Shown: positions 27,592 through 37,006, numbered from the stretch's first letter. The stretch is 64,000 nt of DNA from JAXLYX01 sp046351215 (GCA_046351215.1 JAXLYX010000006.1:1-64000); one strand, 5' to 3'. The notes: generated from the letters alone by a model not told the origin. Made by a program: numbers and translations.

Positions 27592-28127
27592 GCTACTCGG
27601 TCTCGGTCTACGCGGTCGACCTCGCGTTGCTGCGGAGCGTGCTCGACAATCCGCATCATCCGGCGCGCGGCACCTTGAACGCCGACGTCGGGACGGCGGA
27701 AGGGCGTGCGCTGTCGGCGTTGCTCGGCGGACCGAGGCCGAAGGGCCTGACGGCCGCGGACCTCGCCTACGCGCTCGAGCGACTGTGCGACAGGCTCGGT
27801 CGTCGCGTCGGGAGCAACGGCCTCTCGGGGATCCGTTCGGCCTTCCTCGAAGGCGCCTACCGCGTCATCGACCCGGTCTACGCGCCGACGGGCTTCTCGC
27901 TGCAGAGGCTCGTCGAAGGCGGCCCGCCGGTGGCGCTCCCTCCTCCGGACGACTTTCCGGCCGTCGGCTTCGTGGAGAACGACGTCGTGGCCCGCGCCCA
28001 CGCGTTCACCGAGGCCGAGTCGCCGACGCTCGAGGATCCGGATCTCGATCAGGTGCTCGTCGACCTCGCCGAATGGCTCGCGGTTGCGGCCTCGCGCGGG
28101 TGGGGGCTCGTCGCGTTCTACGCGTGA
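27588..28127 (+). CDS. Second gene of the cassette B immunity pair, unknown function
   Basis: The product has 179 residues beginning MSYSVSVYAVDLALLRSVLD, translationally coupled (ATGA) to the preceding immunity gene. It is a soluble, probably alpha/beta protein; DLDQVLVDLAEWLAVAASRGWGLVAFYA forms the end. It resembles small DUF proteins found beside polymorphic-toxin loci, but the family is not certain. A nearly identical copy is at 30654-31193. The fixed pairing suggests that the two proteins act together. Confidence 0.6.
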   Translation: MSYSVSVYAVDLALLRSVLDNPHHPARGTLNADVGTAEGRALSALLGGPRPKGLTAADLAYALERLCDRLGRRVGSNGLSGIRSAFLEGAYRVIDPVYAPTGFSLQRLVEGGPPVALPPPDDFPAVGFVENDVVARAHAFTEAESPTLEDPDLDQVLVDLAEWLAVAASRGWGLVAFYA

Positions 28128-28336
28128 GCCGGCGGTGCCATGGCTAGCCGGTCGGGTGGGCGCTCACGAGGGCGCCCCCGGTTGGCTCCGGAGACGCACG
28201 TCCACGCGCGTCGCTGTCGACTGCGGTGAATCGTCTCGACGACTCATCGCGACGAGTGCCGCTCGCTGACGTACGGGCCGAAGCCTGCAGATCCCAAGGC
28301 CTTCGGTCCGTGGACTGCAGCATTCCGCGCCGCGCG
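28128..28336 (+). repeat. Conserved 0.2-kb spacer between immunity pair and rhs core fragment
   Basis: This non-coding stretch is repeated almost identically at 31194-31402 (offset 3066). It holds a hairpin GGGCGC/GCGCCC at 28158-28177 that could end the immunity transcript; the second copy has a mismatch in the stem. No promoter can be read with confidence. Its 3' edge is where rhs core homology begins abruptly. Confidence 0.6.
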
Positions 28337-29772
28337 ACGTCCGCGACTCTCGCGGACAGCTCGTCCGGATCGAGGGGCTCTACGCGCCGTGGGAGGCGGA
28401 GTACGACGCGCTCGGACGCCGGACGAAGAAGCGCTTCGGCCGCGCGGAGTGGACGTTCCACTGGGACGGCGACCGTCTCGGGGCGGAGGAGCTCCCGAAC
28501 GGTGAGCTGCGCGTCTACGTGTATCCGGACGAGCGTTCGCTGGTCCCGTTCCTGCGGATCGACTACGCGAGCCGCGAGTCGGACCCGCACGAGGGCAGGC
28601 GTCATTACCTCTTCGCGAACCACCTCGGCTGCATCGAGCGGGTGGTGGACGACGCGGGTCGGACGGAGTGGCGCGCGGAGCTCGGCCCGTACGGGGCCGC
28701 GCCGGATCGAGGCGCCGACGGGGTTCGAGCAGCCCCTGCGGTGGCCGGGGCACTACCAGGACGAGGAGACGGGGCTCCACTACAACCGATTCCGTTACTA
28801 CGACCCGACGCTCGGGCGGTACGTCGAGTCGGATCCGCAAGGCCTCGCGGGCGGGCTGAACCTCTACGCGTACACGCGCAACCCGCTCGTGTCGGTTGAC
28901 TTGCGCGGCCTGAGCGACGTGTGTCCGACGACCGGGCGCCCGATCGAGCGCGCGGCGGATGCGGATGGGGCGGATGCGGAGGGGGGACCACGGACGACGC
29001 GCGACGCGAATGGAAGGCTTCGCGTCGCGGCTGGAGAGGAGGGCGCGGGGCGATTCGTGCACGATCCCGACGCGCCGCCCACAGCGGGGCGCCCGAGGCC
29101 GGATCATGTCGCGACCGCGGGGGACATGCCCGACGGACGGCCGCTACCGGCGGATCATCCCGCCGTGCGCGATCGTCAGGCCGCGGCTGCTCGGGATGCG
29201 AGCGACCCGGGGCGGCAGCAGGCGATGAGGAACGCTTCGGAGCGAATGGGTGAGGCCGCGGCCGACCAATGGGCCGGGGAACAGGGCCTGACTCGCGTGC
29301 ACCCCGCGAACGAAGGCACGCGTTCGGGCTCGGGCACCTTCGACCGGATCTACCAAAACCAGGGGACCGAGCCGGTTCGGATCCAGGGGCCGGACGGCCG
29401 CACGATCGAGGTGCCGCCAGGCGGACACGTCGTCGTCGAAGCGAAGGGTGGGAGCGCGTCGAATTCGTCGTCGCGGCAGATCGGCGACGAGCGGTACGGT
29501 CAGGGGACCCCGGAGTACCTTGGCGACGTTGCGAGCAACATGGCAGAGGGCGGCAATCGTCAAGCGGCAGCCATCAGTAGGGCGATACGCGACGGGAATC
29601 CCCCCCGTACATCGAAATATCTCAGCCGCTTCGAAGCGATGGCACCCCAGGACCGCTCGGGGTACGCCAATACACCGGTCGCACGGACAACCCGGCCGCG
29701 GCCCGGGCTCCAGAGGGATCCCCAGGTCGGAACGTCCTCGCCACCGGTCCTCCCACGGCGTCGGGTCCGTAG
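28337..29772 (+). pseudogene. Cassette C: rhs core fragment plus restriction-endonuclease-like toxin tail, frameshifted twice
   Basis: Homology to the cassette A core begins at the VRDSRGQLVRIEG codons with no start codon. An extra C near 28695 (GGGGCCGCG versus GGGGCGCG) shifts the core frame. After the shared DADGADAE boundary the unique tail contains GTFDRIYQNQG and VVVEAKGG, a D...ExK arrangement like PD-(D/E)XK nucleases. A C7 tract at 29600-29606 then puts the conserved YIEISQPLRSDG ending out of frame; in its own frame that ending stops at 29772. The cassette is silent as it stands, but could be activated by recombination into the intact rhs gene if the frame were restored. Confidence 0.78.
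29600..29606 (+). repeat. C7 tract, off-frame, in cassette C toxin tail
   Basis: There are seven Cs where five or eight would be in frame. It is the same position as the C6 tract in cassette B. Confidence 0.8.
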
Positions 29773-29823
29773 CCGCGTTGGCGCGAGTCCTCGTCGACAC
29801 CCATCTCGATCGATAGAAGCCCG

Positions 29824-30657
29824 ATGAAAGACCTCCAGCATCACAAGTACGTGTCGCCCTTCGAACCGGACTTCCTACCGGAGAACAAGGCATATTGGGA
29901 AGAGACATTCCCTCCGATCCTGCAGCGACGCGCGAGTCAGCTCGCGGGGACTGCGAGAGACCTGTCGTGGCAGGCAGCGCTGGCCATGCACGAGCGCCAG
30001 TTCGGGCTGACGAAGCGCTTTCTCTCCCTTGCCGGAGAGGTGGCCGCCGCCGTCTGTGTCGCGTCGTTCCGGACGGGTGATGTGTCGTTCACCTACGGCG
30101 GCGTCTCGATGACGGGCCCCGGAGGAGTTCCCGAGATCGTGCTCTCTCCCCAGGAGTGGCGTACGAGCTTCGAGCTCGTGATGCTCTCGCGGCGCGCGGA
30201 CTTGATTCGTGCCGTGCTCGACTACCCGGAAGAGTACCTTCGGCATGCAGGCGGCGAGCGCGACGAATACGGGTTCACGCTGGTCGAGACGATGCGTGCG
30301 TTCGGCCTCGGGCAGGCGCGGTGGAAGGACCTCGCGCTCGAGACCGAGCGCAACATGGAGCCCGAACGGATTCGAATCGCGCCTGCGAACTGGCTCGCGA
30401 TGGAGAGGGGGCGCCTCGGGCTGATGCGGGCGATCGACACGGGCTCGGCAGCGGAGCTCGATGCGGCCCTCGTCGCGATGATCAAGGCGCACAAGGCCTA
30501 CTACGGGCGCGGCGCCGAGGCGAAGAAGCCGGGCGGTCTGCTCTGCCTCCCTGCGCTCGCGTTCGCCGCGATGGCCCACGACCGCGGCATCCGGACGAGC
30601 GTGGTGAGCGACTACATGCCGCTCTGGCTGGTGCGGGGCGAGGACCCTCCGGCATGA
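29824..30657 (+). CDS. Immunity protein of cassette C (Imm49-like)
   Basis: The product has 277 residues, a paralog of 26758-27591 with the same start context and the same ATGA coupling to the next gene. The N-terminal part differs from copy B (for example SPFEPDFLPENKAYWEE versus SPFQPDYLEGRQTYWLE). From about residue 160 to the end the two are essentially identical. The intact frame beside a broken toxin suggests selection to keep protection against sister cells or against a tip held elsewhere. Confidence 0.65.
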   Translation: MKDLQHHKYVSPFEPDFLPENKAYWEETFPPILQRRASQLAGTARDLSWQAALAMHERQFGLTKRFLSLAGEVAAAVCVASFRTGDVSFTYGGVSMTGPGGVPEIVLSPQEWRTSFELVMLSRRADLIRAVLDYPEEYLRHAGGERDEYGFTLVETMRAFGLGQARWKDLALETERNMEPERIRIAPANWLAMERGRLGLMRAIDTGSAAELDAALVAMIKAHKAYYGRGAEAKKPGGLLCLPALAFAAMAHDRGIRTSVVSDYMPLWLVRGEDPPA

Positions 30658-31193
30658 GCTACTCGGTCTCGGTCTACGCGGTCGACCTCTTTTTGCTGCG
30701 GAGCGTGCTCGACAATCCGCATCATCCGGCGCGCGGCACCTTGAACGCCGACGTCGGGACCGCGGAAGGGCGTGCGCTGTCGGCGCTGCTCGGCGGACCG
30801 AGGCCGAAGGGCCTGACGGCCGCGGACCTCGCCTACGCGCTCGAGCGACTGTGCGACAGGCTCGGTCGTCGCGTCGGGAGCAACGGCCTCTCGGGGATCC
30901 GTTCGGCCTTCCTCGAAGGCGCCTACCGCGTCATCGACCCGATCTACGCGCCGACGGGCTTCTCGCTGCAGAGGCTCGTCCAAGGCGGCCCGCCGGTGGC
31001 GCTCCCTCCGCCGGACGACTTTCCGGCCGTCGGCTTCGTGGAGAACGACGTCGTGGTCCGCGCCCACGCGTTCACCGAGGCCGAGTCGCCGACGCTCGAG
31101 GATCCGGATCTCGATCAGGTGCTCGTCGACCTCGCCGAATGGCTCGCGGTGGCGGCCTCGCGCGGGTGGGGGCTCGTGGCGTTCTACGCCTGA
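30654..31193 (+). CDS. Second gene of the cassette C immunity pair, unknown function
   Basis: The product has 179 residues and differs from the copy at 27588-28127 at only a handful of positions (for example DLFLLRS versus DLALLRS, LVQGG versus LVEGG). The reading frame is intact and coupled by ATGA to the upstream immunity gene. Function is unknown. Confidence 0.6.
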   Translation: MSYSVSVYAVDLFLLRSVLDNPHHPARGTLNADVGTAEGRALSALLGGPRPKGLTAADLAYALERLCDRLGRRVGSNGLSGIRSAFLEGAYRVIDPIYAPTGFSLQRLVQGGPPVALPPPDDFPAVGFVENDVVVRAHAFTEAESPTLEDPDLDQVLVDLAEWLAVAASRGWGLVAFYA

Positions 31194-31402
31194 GCCGGCG
31201 GTGCCATGGCTAGCCGGTCGGGTGGGCGGTCACTAGGGCGCCCCCGGTTGGCTCCGGAGACGCACGTCCACGCGCGTCGCTGTCGACTGCCGTGAATCGT
31301 CTCGACGACTCATCGCGACGAGTGCCGCTCGCTGCCGTACGGGCCGAAGCCTGCAGATCCCAAGGCCTTCGGTCCGTGGACTGCAGCATTCCGCGCCGCG
31401 CG

Positions 31403-32652
31403 ACGTCCGCGACTCTCGCGGACAGCTCGTCCGGATCGAGGGGCTCTACGCGCCGTGGGAGGCGGAGTACGACGCGCTCGGACGCCGGACGAAGAAGCGC
31501 TTCGGCCGCGCGGAGTGGACGTTCCACTGGGACGGCGACCGTCTCGGGGCGGAGGAGCTCCCGAACGGTGAGCTGCGGGTCTACGTGTACCCGGACGAGC
31601 GTTCGCTGGTTCCGTTCCTGCGGATCGACTACGCGAGCCGCGAGGCGGACCCGCACGAGGGCAGGCGTCATTACCTCTTCGCGAACCACCTCGGCTGCAT
31701 CGAGCGGGTGGTGGACGACGCGGGTCGGACGGAGTGGCGCGCGGAGCCAGGCCCGTACGGGGCGCGCCGGATCGAGGCGCCGACGGGGTTCGAGCAGCCC
31801 CTGCGGTGGCCGGGGCACTACCAGGACGAGGAGACGGGGCTCCACTACAACCGATTCCGTTACTACGACCCGACGCTCGGGCGGTACGTCGAGTCGGATC
31901 CGCAAGGCCTCGCGGGCGGGCTGAACCTCTACGCGTACACGCGCAACCCGCTCGTGTCGGTTGACTTGCGCGGCCTGAGCGACGTGTGTCCGACGACCGG
32001 GCGCCCGATCGAGCGCGCGGCGGATGCGGATGGGGCGGATGCGGAGGGGAGGCCGAGGACTCCGGGGGCCGAATCGTCGCCGATGGATCGAGCCCTGCCG
32101 GGCGACGACGAAAGGTTCCAGCGCAACGCCGAGGCGCGAGCAAGCCAAGAACCCCCGCTTCGTCCTCTGTCGCGCGAGGAGTGGCAGGAAATGGCCAATC
32201 GAATCCGCGACAATCAGGCGCGCGGCAATGTCGCGGAGACGGCGACGCTCGACGCACTCGACGTCGACAACAACAACAGGGCGATCGACCGAGAGGGTAA
32301 CGCCCGAGAGATCGAGACCTATCCGCGGAATGCACCGCCCGATACCCCTTCTACCCGGCCGGACGGGGTCACGGACCGGTCGATCATCGACGTGAAATCG
32401 ATGCCAGACGATGGACCGCGAGTGCTCGACGATTCCGAGCAGTTCGACCTACGGAGAAGGATGGCCGAGGGGCCACCGACTCGCCAACACGTGGTGGTGA
32501 TGACAAACGGCGATCGCTCCGCGGTCCGTCCGAGCGGGCCGTTGGGGGAGGGGTCGACGGTCTATCATCGAGATTCGACGACGGGAGCGTGGTCGAAGTG
32601 GAATCCTACCACGAATCGATGGACCACCATCGCCGGACCGCCCAGCCTCTGA
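31403..32652 (+). pseudogene. Cassette D: orphan rhs core fragment plus PD-(D/E)XK-like toxin tail
   Basis: The core frame is open from the homology start (VRDSRGQLVRIEG) through ETGLHYNRFRYYDP, DLRGLSD and the shared DADGADAEG boundary into a unique ~200-residue tail ending at 32652, with no internal frameshift. The tail contains RPDGVTDRSIIDVKSM, the D...DxK pattern of restriction-endonuclease-fold toxins, and QHVVVMTNGD. There is no start codon at the 5' edge; the first in-frame GTG is at 31585, mid-core. It is therefore probably a displaced, unexpressed tip, but the tail itself is intact and could be exchanged into the full-length rhs gene. Confidence 0.78.
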
Positions 32653-32664
32653 AGAGAGTGGAAC

Positions 32665-33483
32665 ATGTCCAAGGACGACTACCAAGCAATCTCGTTTCGC
32701 TTCTTCTTACGGGGGCCCACGGACTCGCCGGAGGCCCTGGCGACGATCTTGATCGCGCTCGAGGCTCACTCGCTCTTCGCCCCGACGCATCATGGAGTGG
32801 ACGAGAAGAAGCGGCACCTCTACGACCGGGCGACGGCGATCGAGCTGGCCCTCAACAGTACCTGGTCCAAGAAGAGGCTCATCCTCTGGACCAAGCACAC
32901 CGAGCGCGCCGGACCGATCTTCATCGAAGTGGCGGGGAGCACCCCGGTCCGCCTTTCCTTCTCGCTGAAGCCCTCACTCTTGGCCAAGGCCTCGGAATGC
33001 GTCGCCCAGTACCGCAGTCTGGTCGCTCGCCTTCGGCCACACTACGCCCAAGTCTGCCCATTGGCGGCGTGGAACAGGGTCGAGGCGGTCGTGCCGACTC
33101 CGATGGTCGCGGAGGAAGAATCGCTCGGATTCGGCTTGAGTATCGCGGCGATTCGCCGCGTCGGCTTCTCCCATCTGTACCCGCACTCGTACCTCGACGA
33201 AGAGCTCGGGGTGGCACTCGCTCCCGCGCTGGCGGATCTCGGTGCTCGTCGCACGACCTTCGGTGGGTGGTGGATCGGCGGCGAGGATCTGCCTCTGGCG
33301 CCCGGGTTGATCCCCGAGATGGAAGCAAGGCTTCGGTACGCGCGAGTCCTGCGAACGCACGGCCTCCTCGGACGACTGGACGTGAACGATCGCTACTACT
33401 TCGGCCCGCGCTGGACGCCCCCAGGGAGCTGGACCGCGACGGATCCCATCGTGGAGCGCGACCTGGCGGGACCCAACGAATGA
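32665..33483 (+). CDS. Candidate immunity protein of cassette D
   Basis: The product has 272 residues, starting 12 bases after the cassette D stop with a GAGAGTGG ribosome site. It is a soluble alpha/beta protein with no recognised domain; notable segments are KRLILWTKHTERAGPIF, SHLYPHSYLDEELG and the C-terminal DVNDRYYFGPRWTPPG. Its position directly after an intact nuclease-like tail makes it the likely cognate immunity protein. Confidence 0.6.
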   Translation: MSKDDYQAISFRFFLRGPTDSPEALATILIALEAHSLFAPTHHGVDEKKRHLYDRATAIELALNSTWSKKRLILWTKHTERAGPIFIEVAGSTPVRLSFSLKPSLLAKASECVAQYRSLVARLRPHYAQVCPLAAWNRVEAVVPTPMVAEEESLGFGLSIAAIRRVGFSHLYPHSYLDEELGVALAPALADLGARRTTFGGWWIGGEDLPLAPGLIPEMEARLRYARVLRTHGLLGRLDVNDRYYFGPRWTPPGSWTATDPIVERDLAGPNE

Positions 33484-33514
33484 TTCGCGTGCAAGACATG
33501 CCCGAGGAGCGCCG

Positions 33515-34066
33515 ATGACGAAGCTGTCGCCCGAGATCCTTGCGACTCGCGAGACAGGGGACTTCGCGTACGGAGGCGTCCTGGAAAGGGCGGACCTCCG
33601 AGGCGCGAACCTCGCCGCGCTTCGGCTCGAAGACCCCTCGTGGACGGGATGCGACTTCCGCGATGCCTCGTTCGAGGACTTCCGATGCATGGGCGGGAAC
33701 CTGTCGCAGGGGCGTTGGGAGGGCGCGGCGCTCGGGGGCGCTCGGATGATGGACGTTGCCTTCGCGAGCGGGGTGTTCGACGGTTGCTGGATGGAGCGAG
33801 GGGTCTTTCCGGCTTGCGACTTCCGTCGCTGTTCGCTCGTGGGGGTGGATCTCTCGGAGGCCGAGCTGCTCGGTGCCGTGTTCGACGGGGCGAATCTTCG
33901 CGACGCCAATCTGGAGGGTGCGCGCTGCGTCAAGGTGTCGTTCCGCGGGGCGGATCTCCGCGGGGCGAACCTCGCAGGGGCGGATCTGACACAGGCCGAT
34001 CTTCGTGGTGCGATGATCGAGGGAGCGATCTTCGAGGGCGCGAACACGAGCGAGGCGGTGTTCTGA
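33515..34066 (+). CDS. Pentapeptide-repeat protein
   Basis: The product has 183 residues. From about residue 20 the sequence follows the A(D/N)LxX repeat pattern in two blocks, e.g. ADLRGANLAALRL, then GANLRDANLEGA, FRGADLRGANLAGADLTQ and GAIFEGANTSEAVF. Pentapeptide repeats fold into a right-handed quadrilateral helix; some members (Qnr, McbG, MfpA) mimic DNA. It lies 31 bases after the immunity candidate of a predicted DNA-cleaving tip. It could be a DNA-mimic second immunity factor, or it could be unrelated. No signal peptide is seen. Confidence 0.8.
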   Translation: MTKLSPEILATRETGDFAYGGVLERADLRGANLAALRLEDPSWTGCDFRDASFEDFRCMGGNLSQGRWEGAALGGARMMDVAFASGVFDGCWMERGVFPACDFRRCSLVGVDLSEAELLGAVFDGANLRDANLEGARCVKVSFRGADLRGANLAGADLTQADLRGAMIEGAIFEGANTSEAVF

Positions 34067-34280
34067 CGGCGTAGCGCGGAGGCTGCTACGGGCACGGGCC
34101 GGCGCGGTCGGCGCCCTCGCTGTGTCGTTGAATCGCATCCGACGACAATACCGAGCGGCGGCCACTGACTTCACTGCTGAAGGCACCGCGACTGACGCCC
34201 TCGAGGTGGTGGTCGTGGGCGTAGCCTCGGAGCAGTCTCGGCGAGGCGGCGTGGAACGTTTCGCCACCCGCGACTATTCG
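34067..34280. other. Non-coding spacer before cassette E
   Basis: About 210 bases have no supported gene. The sequence is unlike the spacer repeated after cassettes B and C. Homology to the rhs core begins at about 34281 (GCACGACGTGCGCGG). Confidence 0.5.
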
Positions 34281-35104
34281 CGCACGACGTGCGCGGTCAC
34301 GTGGTGGAGCGCCGTCGGGACGCGTAGACGGATCGGAACGCGTCGCTGCATTCGGGCCCGGTAGGGCAGCTGATTCGGTACGTCCGCGACTCTCGCGGAC
34401 AGCTCGTCCGGATCGAGGGGCTCTACGCGCCGTGGGAGGCGGAGTACGACGCGCTCGGACGCCGGACGAAGAAGCGCTTCGGCCGCGCGGAGTGGACGTT
34501 CCACTGGGACGGCGACCGTCTCGGGGCGGAGGAGCTCCCGAACGGTGAGCTGCGGGTCTACGTGTACCCGGACGAGCGTTCGCTGGTTCCGTTCCTGCGG
34601 ATCGACTACGCGAGCCGCGAGTCGGACCCGCACGAGGGCAGGCGTCATTACCTCTTCGCGAACCACCTCGGCTGCATCGAGCGGGTGGTGGACGACGCGG
34701 GTCGGACGGAGTGGCGCGCGGAGCCAGGCCCGTACGGGGCGCGCCGGATCGAGGCGCCGACGGGGTTCGCGCAGCCCCTGCGGTGGCCGGGGCACTACCA
34801 GGACGAGGAGACGGGGCTCCACTACAACCGGTTCCGTTACTACGACCCGACGCTCGGGCGGTACCTCGAGTCGGATCCGCAAGGCCTCGCGGGGGGCGCG
34901 AACGTGTACGCACCGACGGCGAATCCGCTACGCGACGTGGACCTGCGGGGGCTCACGTCGAAGTGCCCGAACCACGTCGATTGTCCGGACAATCCGGGCA
35001 ATCAGGGCAAGACGCGGCCGGCGGGGGAGGGGAAAGAAAGTGCCGCCGAGGGGCAACCGTCCCGTAGGCCGCCCGAGCAGCCGCCCCTTGCTCGACGACA
35101 ACTA

Positions 35105-36353
35105 GAATTCCCCATCCGACGACACCTACGGGGAGGCGCTCACGACACGATCAGCAGACACCGCGGAACAGGGCACCGAACGTCAACCCGGTGGGGAATT
35201 CTATTGACCTTCGCATGATCGAAAGCACCGGTTACAACTCGAGCCCTGCAGCATGAAAGAACCCAGCGAGGACATCGTAGCGTCGTCTCGTCCTGCGGAG
35301 GGTATCCACGACGTACTCGCCCAGCTCGGCCTTGGTGTCGGGGACGTAGTTCGCGAGCTCGTGTCCCTTGGAGTGGGCCCAGAGGAACTCGACAGGGTTC
35401 GCTTGCGGCGCGTACGGCGGGAGGTACTCGAAGTCGAGCGAGCGGTGCATGCGAACGAGCGCCTTCTGCGCGGCGTGATGGACGCGGAGGTTGTCCCAGA
35501 CGATGAGCAACTTCCGGCCGAGCTGCTTTCGCAGCAGACGAACGAAGTGCGCGGCTGTCGCGGTGTTCACGTTCTCCTCGCAGACGAGGAAGTACATGTC
35601 GAAGGGCTTGCGTTGCGCGCCGGCCCGGTAGGTGACCGCGCCGATGACGGAGTAGCGGTCACGGCGGTCACGTTGCACGAGAACCGGCGTGCGGCCGATG
35701 GGAGCCCACGTCCGGCCGACGACCGGCTGCAGCATGAACGCGCTCTCGTCTATGAAGACGAGGGTCCGTCCTTCGCGCCGGGCCTTTTTTTTAGGCGCTT
35801 CCAAGTGCGGTTGCGGAAGTTCTTCACGGCTTCGGGGTCTTGCTCACGCGCACGTTTCTCGGGCTTCTGCGCCGAGAATCCAAGACTCGCCATCACGCGA
35901 TGCAGGTGGCCGACGGAGTACGTCACGCCGAACTCGCGCTCCACCAGGATCCGGATGCGGGACAATGACCACAGGTCGGTCGAGAAGCCCGCCGCCCGTG
36001 GCCCTTGGACGATGAGCGCCGCGAGCTTCGCGCGGTCGTCGTCATCGAGATACGCGCCGTGCTGCTTGCCCTCCTCGGGGATCGCACGGATCGCGTCTCG
36101 GCCGCCGGCGGCGAAGTTCTGCGACCATCGGATCACCGAACTGGGTGCGCATCCCAGTCGCCTCGCGACCTCGTGGCAGGACAGGCCCGAGTTCACCATC
36201 GTCACCGCCGCGAGGCGCCGAGCCTCGAGGTCCGCCTTGGTCATGCCCTTCGGTCGCATCGACCGGTTTAGATCAAGATCGCGATCCGGCGTCAACACCA
36301 ATCGATCGCTTCGCTCGCGCGAAGGTCAATAGTTGTCGTCGGATGGGGAATTC
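35105..36353 (-). mobile_element. IS630-family insertion sequence
   Basis: The element is about 1.25 kb with inverted ends GAATTCCCCATCCGACGAC (19-20 bp) and a duplicated TA (35103-35104 and 36354-36355). The pre-insertion target reads CTAG, the preferred IS630 target, at the centre of a 32-base palindrome with 15-base arms (TTGCTCGACGACAAC and its complement). The transposase is on the - strand. Confidence 0.88.
35232..36259 (-). CDS. IS630-family transposase, made by -1 frameshifting at an A8 run
   Basis: Two overlapping frames encode the protein. The first (ATG 36259, MRPKGMTKADLE...) has the HTH region (SCHEVARRLGCAPSSVIRW). The second carries the DDE domain: VFIDES, LLIVWDN and NPVEFLW supply the D, D and E residues. 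They join at eight As (T8 on the + strand, 35785-35792), in the context CTA AAA AAA AGG, where a -1 slip enters the second frame. The fused product is about 342 residues, the usual IS630 length. This looks like programmed frameshifting rather than decay. Confidence 0.85.
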
Positions 36354-36547
36354 TAGTTGTCGTCGAGCAATCTTCCGTCACCCCCGCCATGCAGCAGCAC
36401 GGAATGACCCCGGCGCAGACCGACGCAATGGCAGCTCAAATCCACGCCAGGAACGGGGCATTGGGACGATATGAGCGCGACGCGCGTGGGCGGTCGGCGA
36501 TTCCTAGTTCACTGTGGGAAGACTGACCGCGTGCGGGAGGGAGACCG

Positions 36548-36967
36548 ATGAAGGACGTCGAGCGTTTTCTTGGGAAGAGCTTCTCCGATCCGGAGGTGCA
36601 GGGCTGGCTCGCGGGCTTTCGCGAGGCGGACGAGGTGGGGGACAGCGGCCAGGCACACGTGCACCACACGTTCAAGCAAGCAGGGGTCACGTTGATGGTC
36701 GACCGCAACAGCGGCAAGGTCTTCTGCTTCGTGTTCTATGGGCCACAGGAGCCTTCTAGCGACTACGGGACCTATTCGTCGGAGTTGCCGCTCGGTCTCC
36801 TGGCGACCATGAGCGCGGATGAGGCAACCGCGGTGCTGGATCCAACAGGTCCGAGGCTCTTCGATGACGCACGCGAGAAGGGCTGGGAGACTTCACTGGG
36901 ATGCAGAGTCTCCATCGAACTCGGTCGTGACCTCCGAACGATACGTTCGATTTCCTTCTATCTGTGA
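36548..36967 (+). CDS. Candidate immunity protein of cassette E
   Basis: The product has 139 residues. The ATG at 36548 follows GGGAGGGA and lies 21 bases after the restored cassette E stop, so it is placed as the cognate immunity gene. It is a small acidic alpha/beta protein (VTLMVDRNSGKVFCFVFYG, ISFYL at the end) with no recognised family. It remains intact although its toxin is interrupted. Confidence 0.55.
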   Translation: MKDVERFLGKSFSDPEVQGWLAGFREADEVGDSGQAHVHHTFKQAGVTLMVDRNSGKVFCFVFYGPQEPSSDYGTYSSELPLGLLATMSADEATAVLDPTGPRLFDDAREKGWETSLGCRVSIELGRDLRTIRSISFYL

Positions 36968-37006
36968 CGTAAGTGCGGTCCGGCCCGCGGGTCGAAGGGG
37001 GGAGCG

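Larger units (their letters stand above)
26342..28983 (+). repeat. Tandem duplication unit 1 (period 3066 bp)
   Basis: The unit covers toxin tail, two immunity genes, spacer and rhs core fragment, and is repeated at 29408-32049 with a constant offset of 3066. Most of it is near-identical, but an internal island (about 26545-27255: toxin end plus immunity start) has diverged. Confidence 0.8.
29408..32049 (+). repeat. Tandem duplication unit 2 (period 3066 bp)
   Basis: This is the second copy of the unit at 26342-28983. Downstream of 32049 the sequence becomes the unique toxin tail of cassette D, while downstream of 28983 it becomes the tail of cassette C. The duplication therefore joins different tips to the same core fragment. 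Confidence 0.8.
34281..36526 (+). pseudogene. Cassette E: chimeric rhs core fragment plus short toxin tail, split by IS630
   Basis: The 5' part matches the cassette A core from its HDVRGHVVERR codons but carries an in-frame TAG at 34325. Near 34890 it switches to the cassette F lineage (GGANVYAPTANPLRDVDLRGL, KCPNHVDCPDNP). The tail reads through a TA where the IS630 element is inserted (35103-35104). Removing the element and one TA restores a frame ...PPLARRQLVVVEQSS... that continues through MQQHGMTPAQTDAMAA to a stop at 36526. The short tail (about 110 residues) is not recognised. Confidence 0.75.

Noticed and set aside
28337..28900. Cassette C rhs core as an expressed short gene
   Set aside because: It lacks a start codon and ribosome site and carries a frameshift near 28695; treated as a silent fragment.
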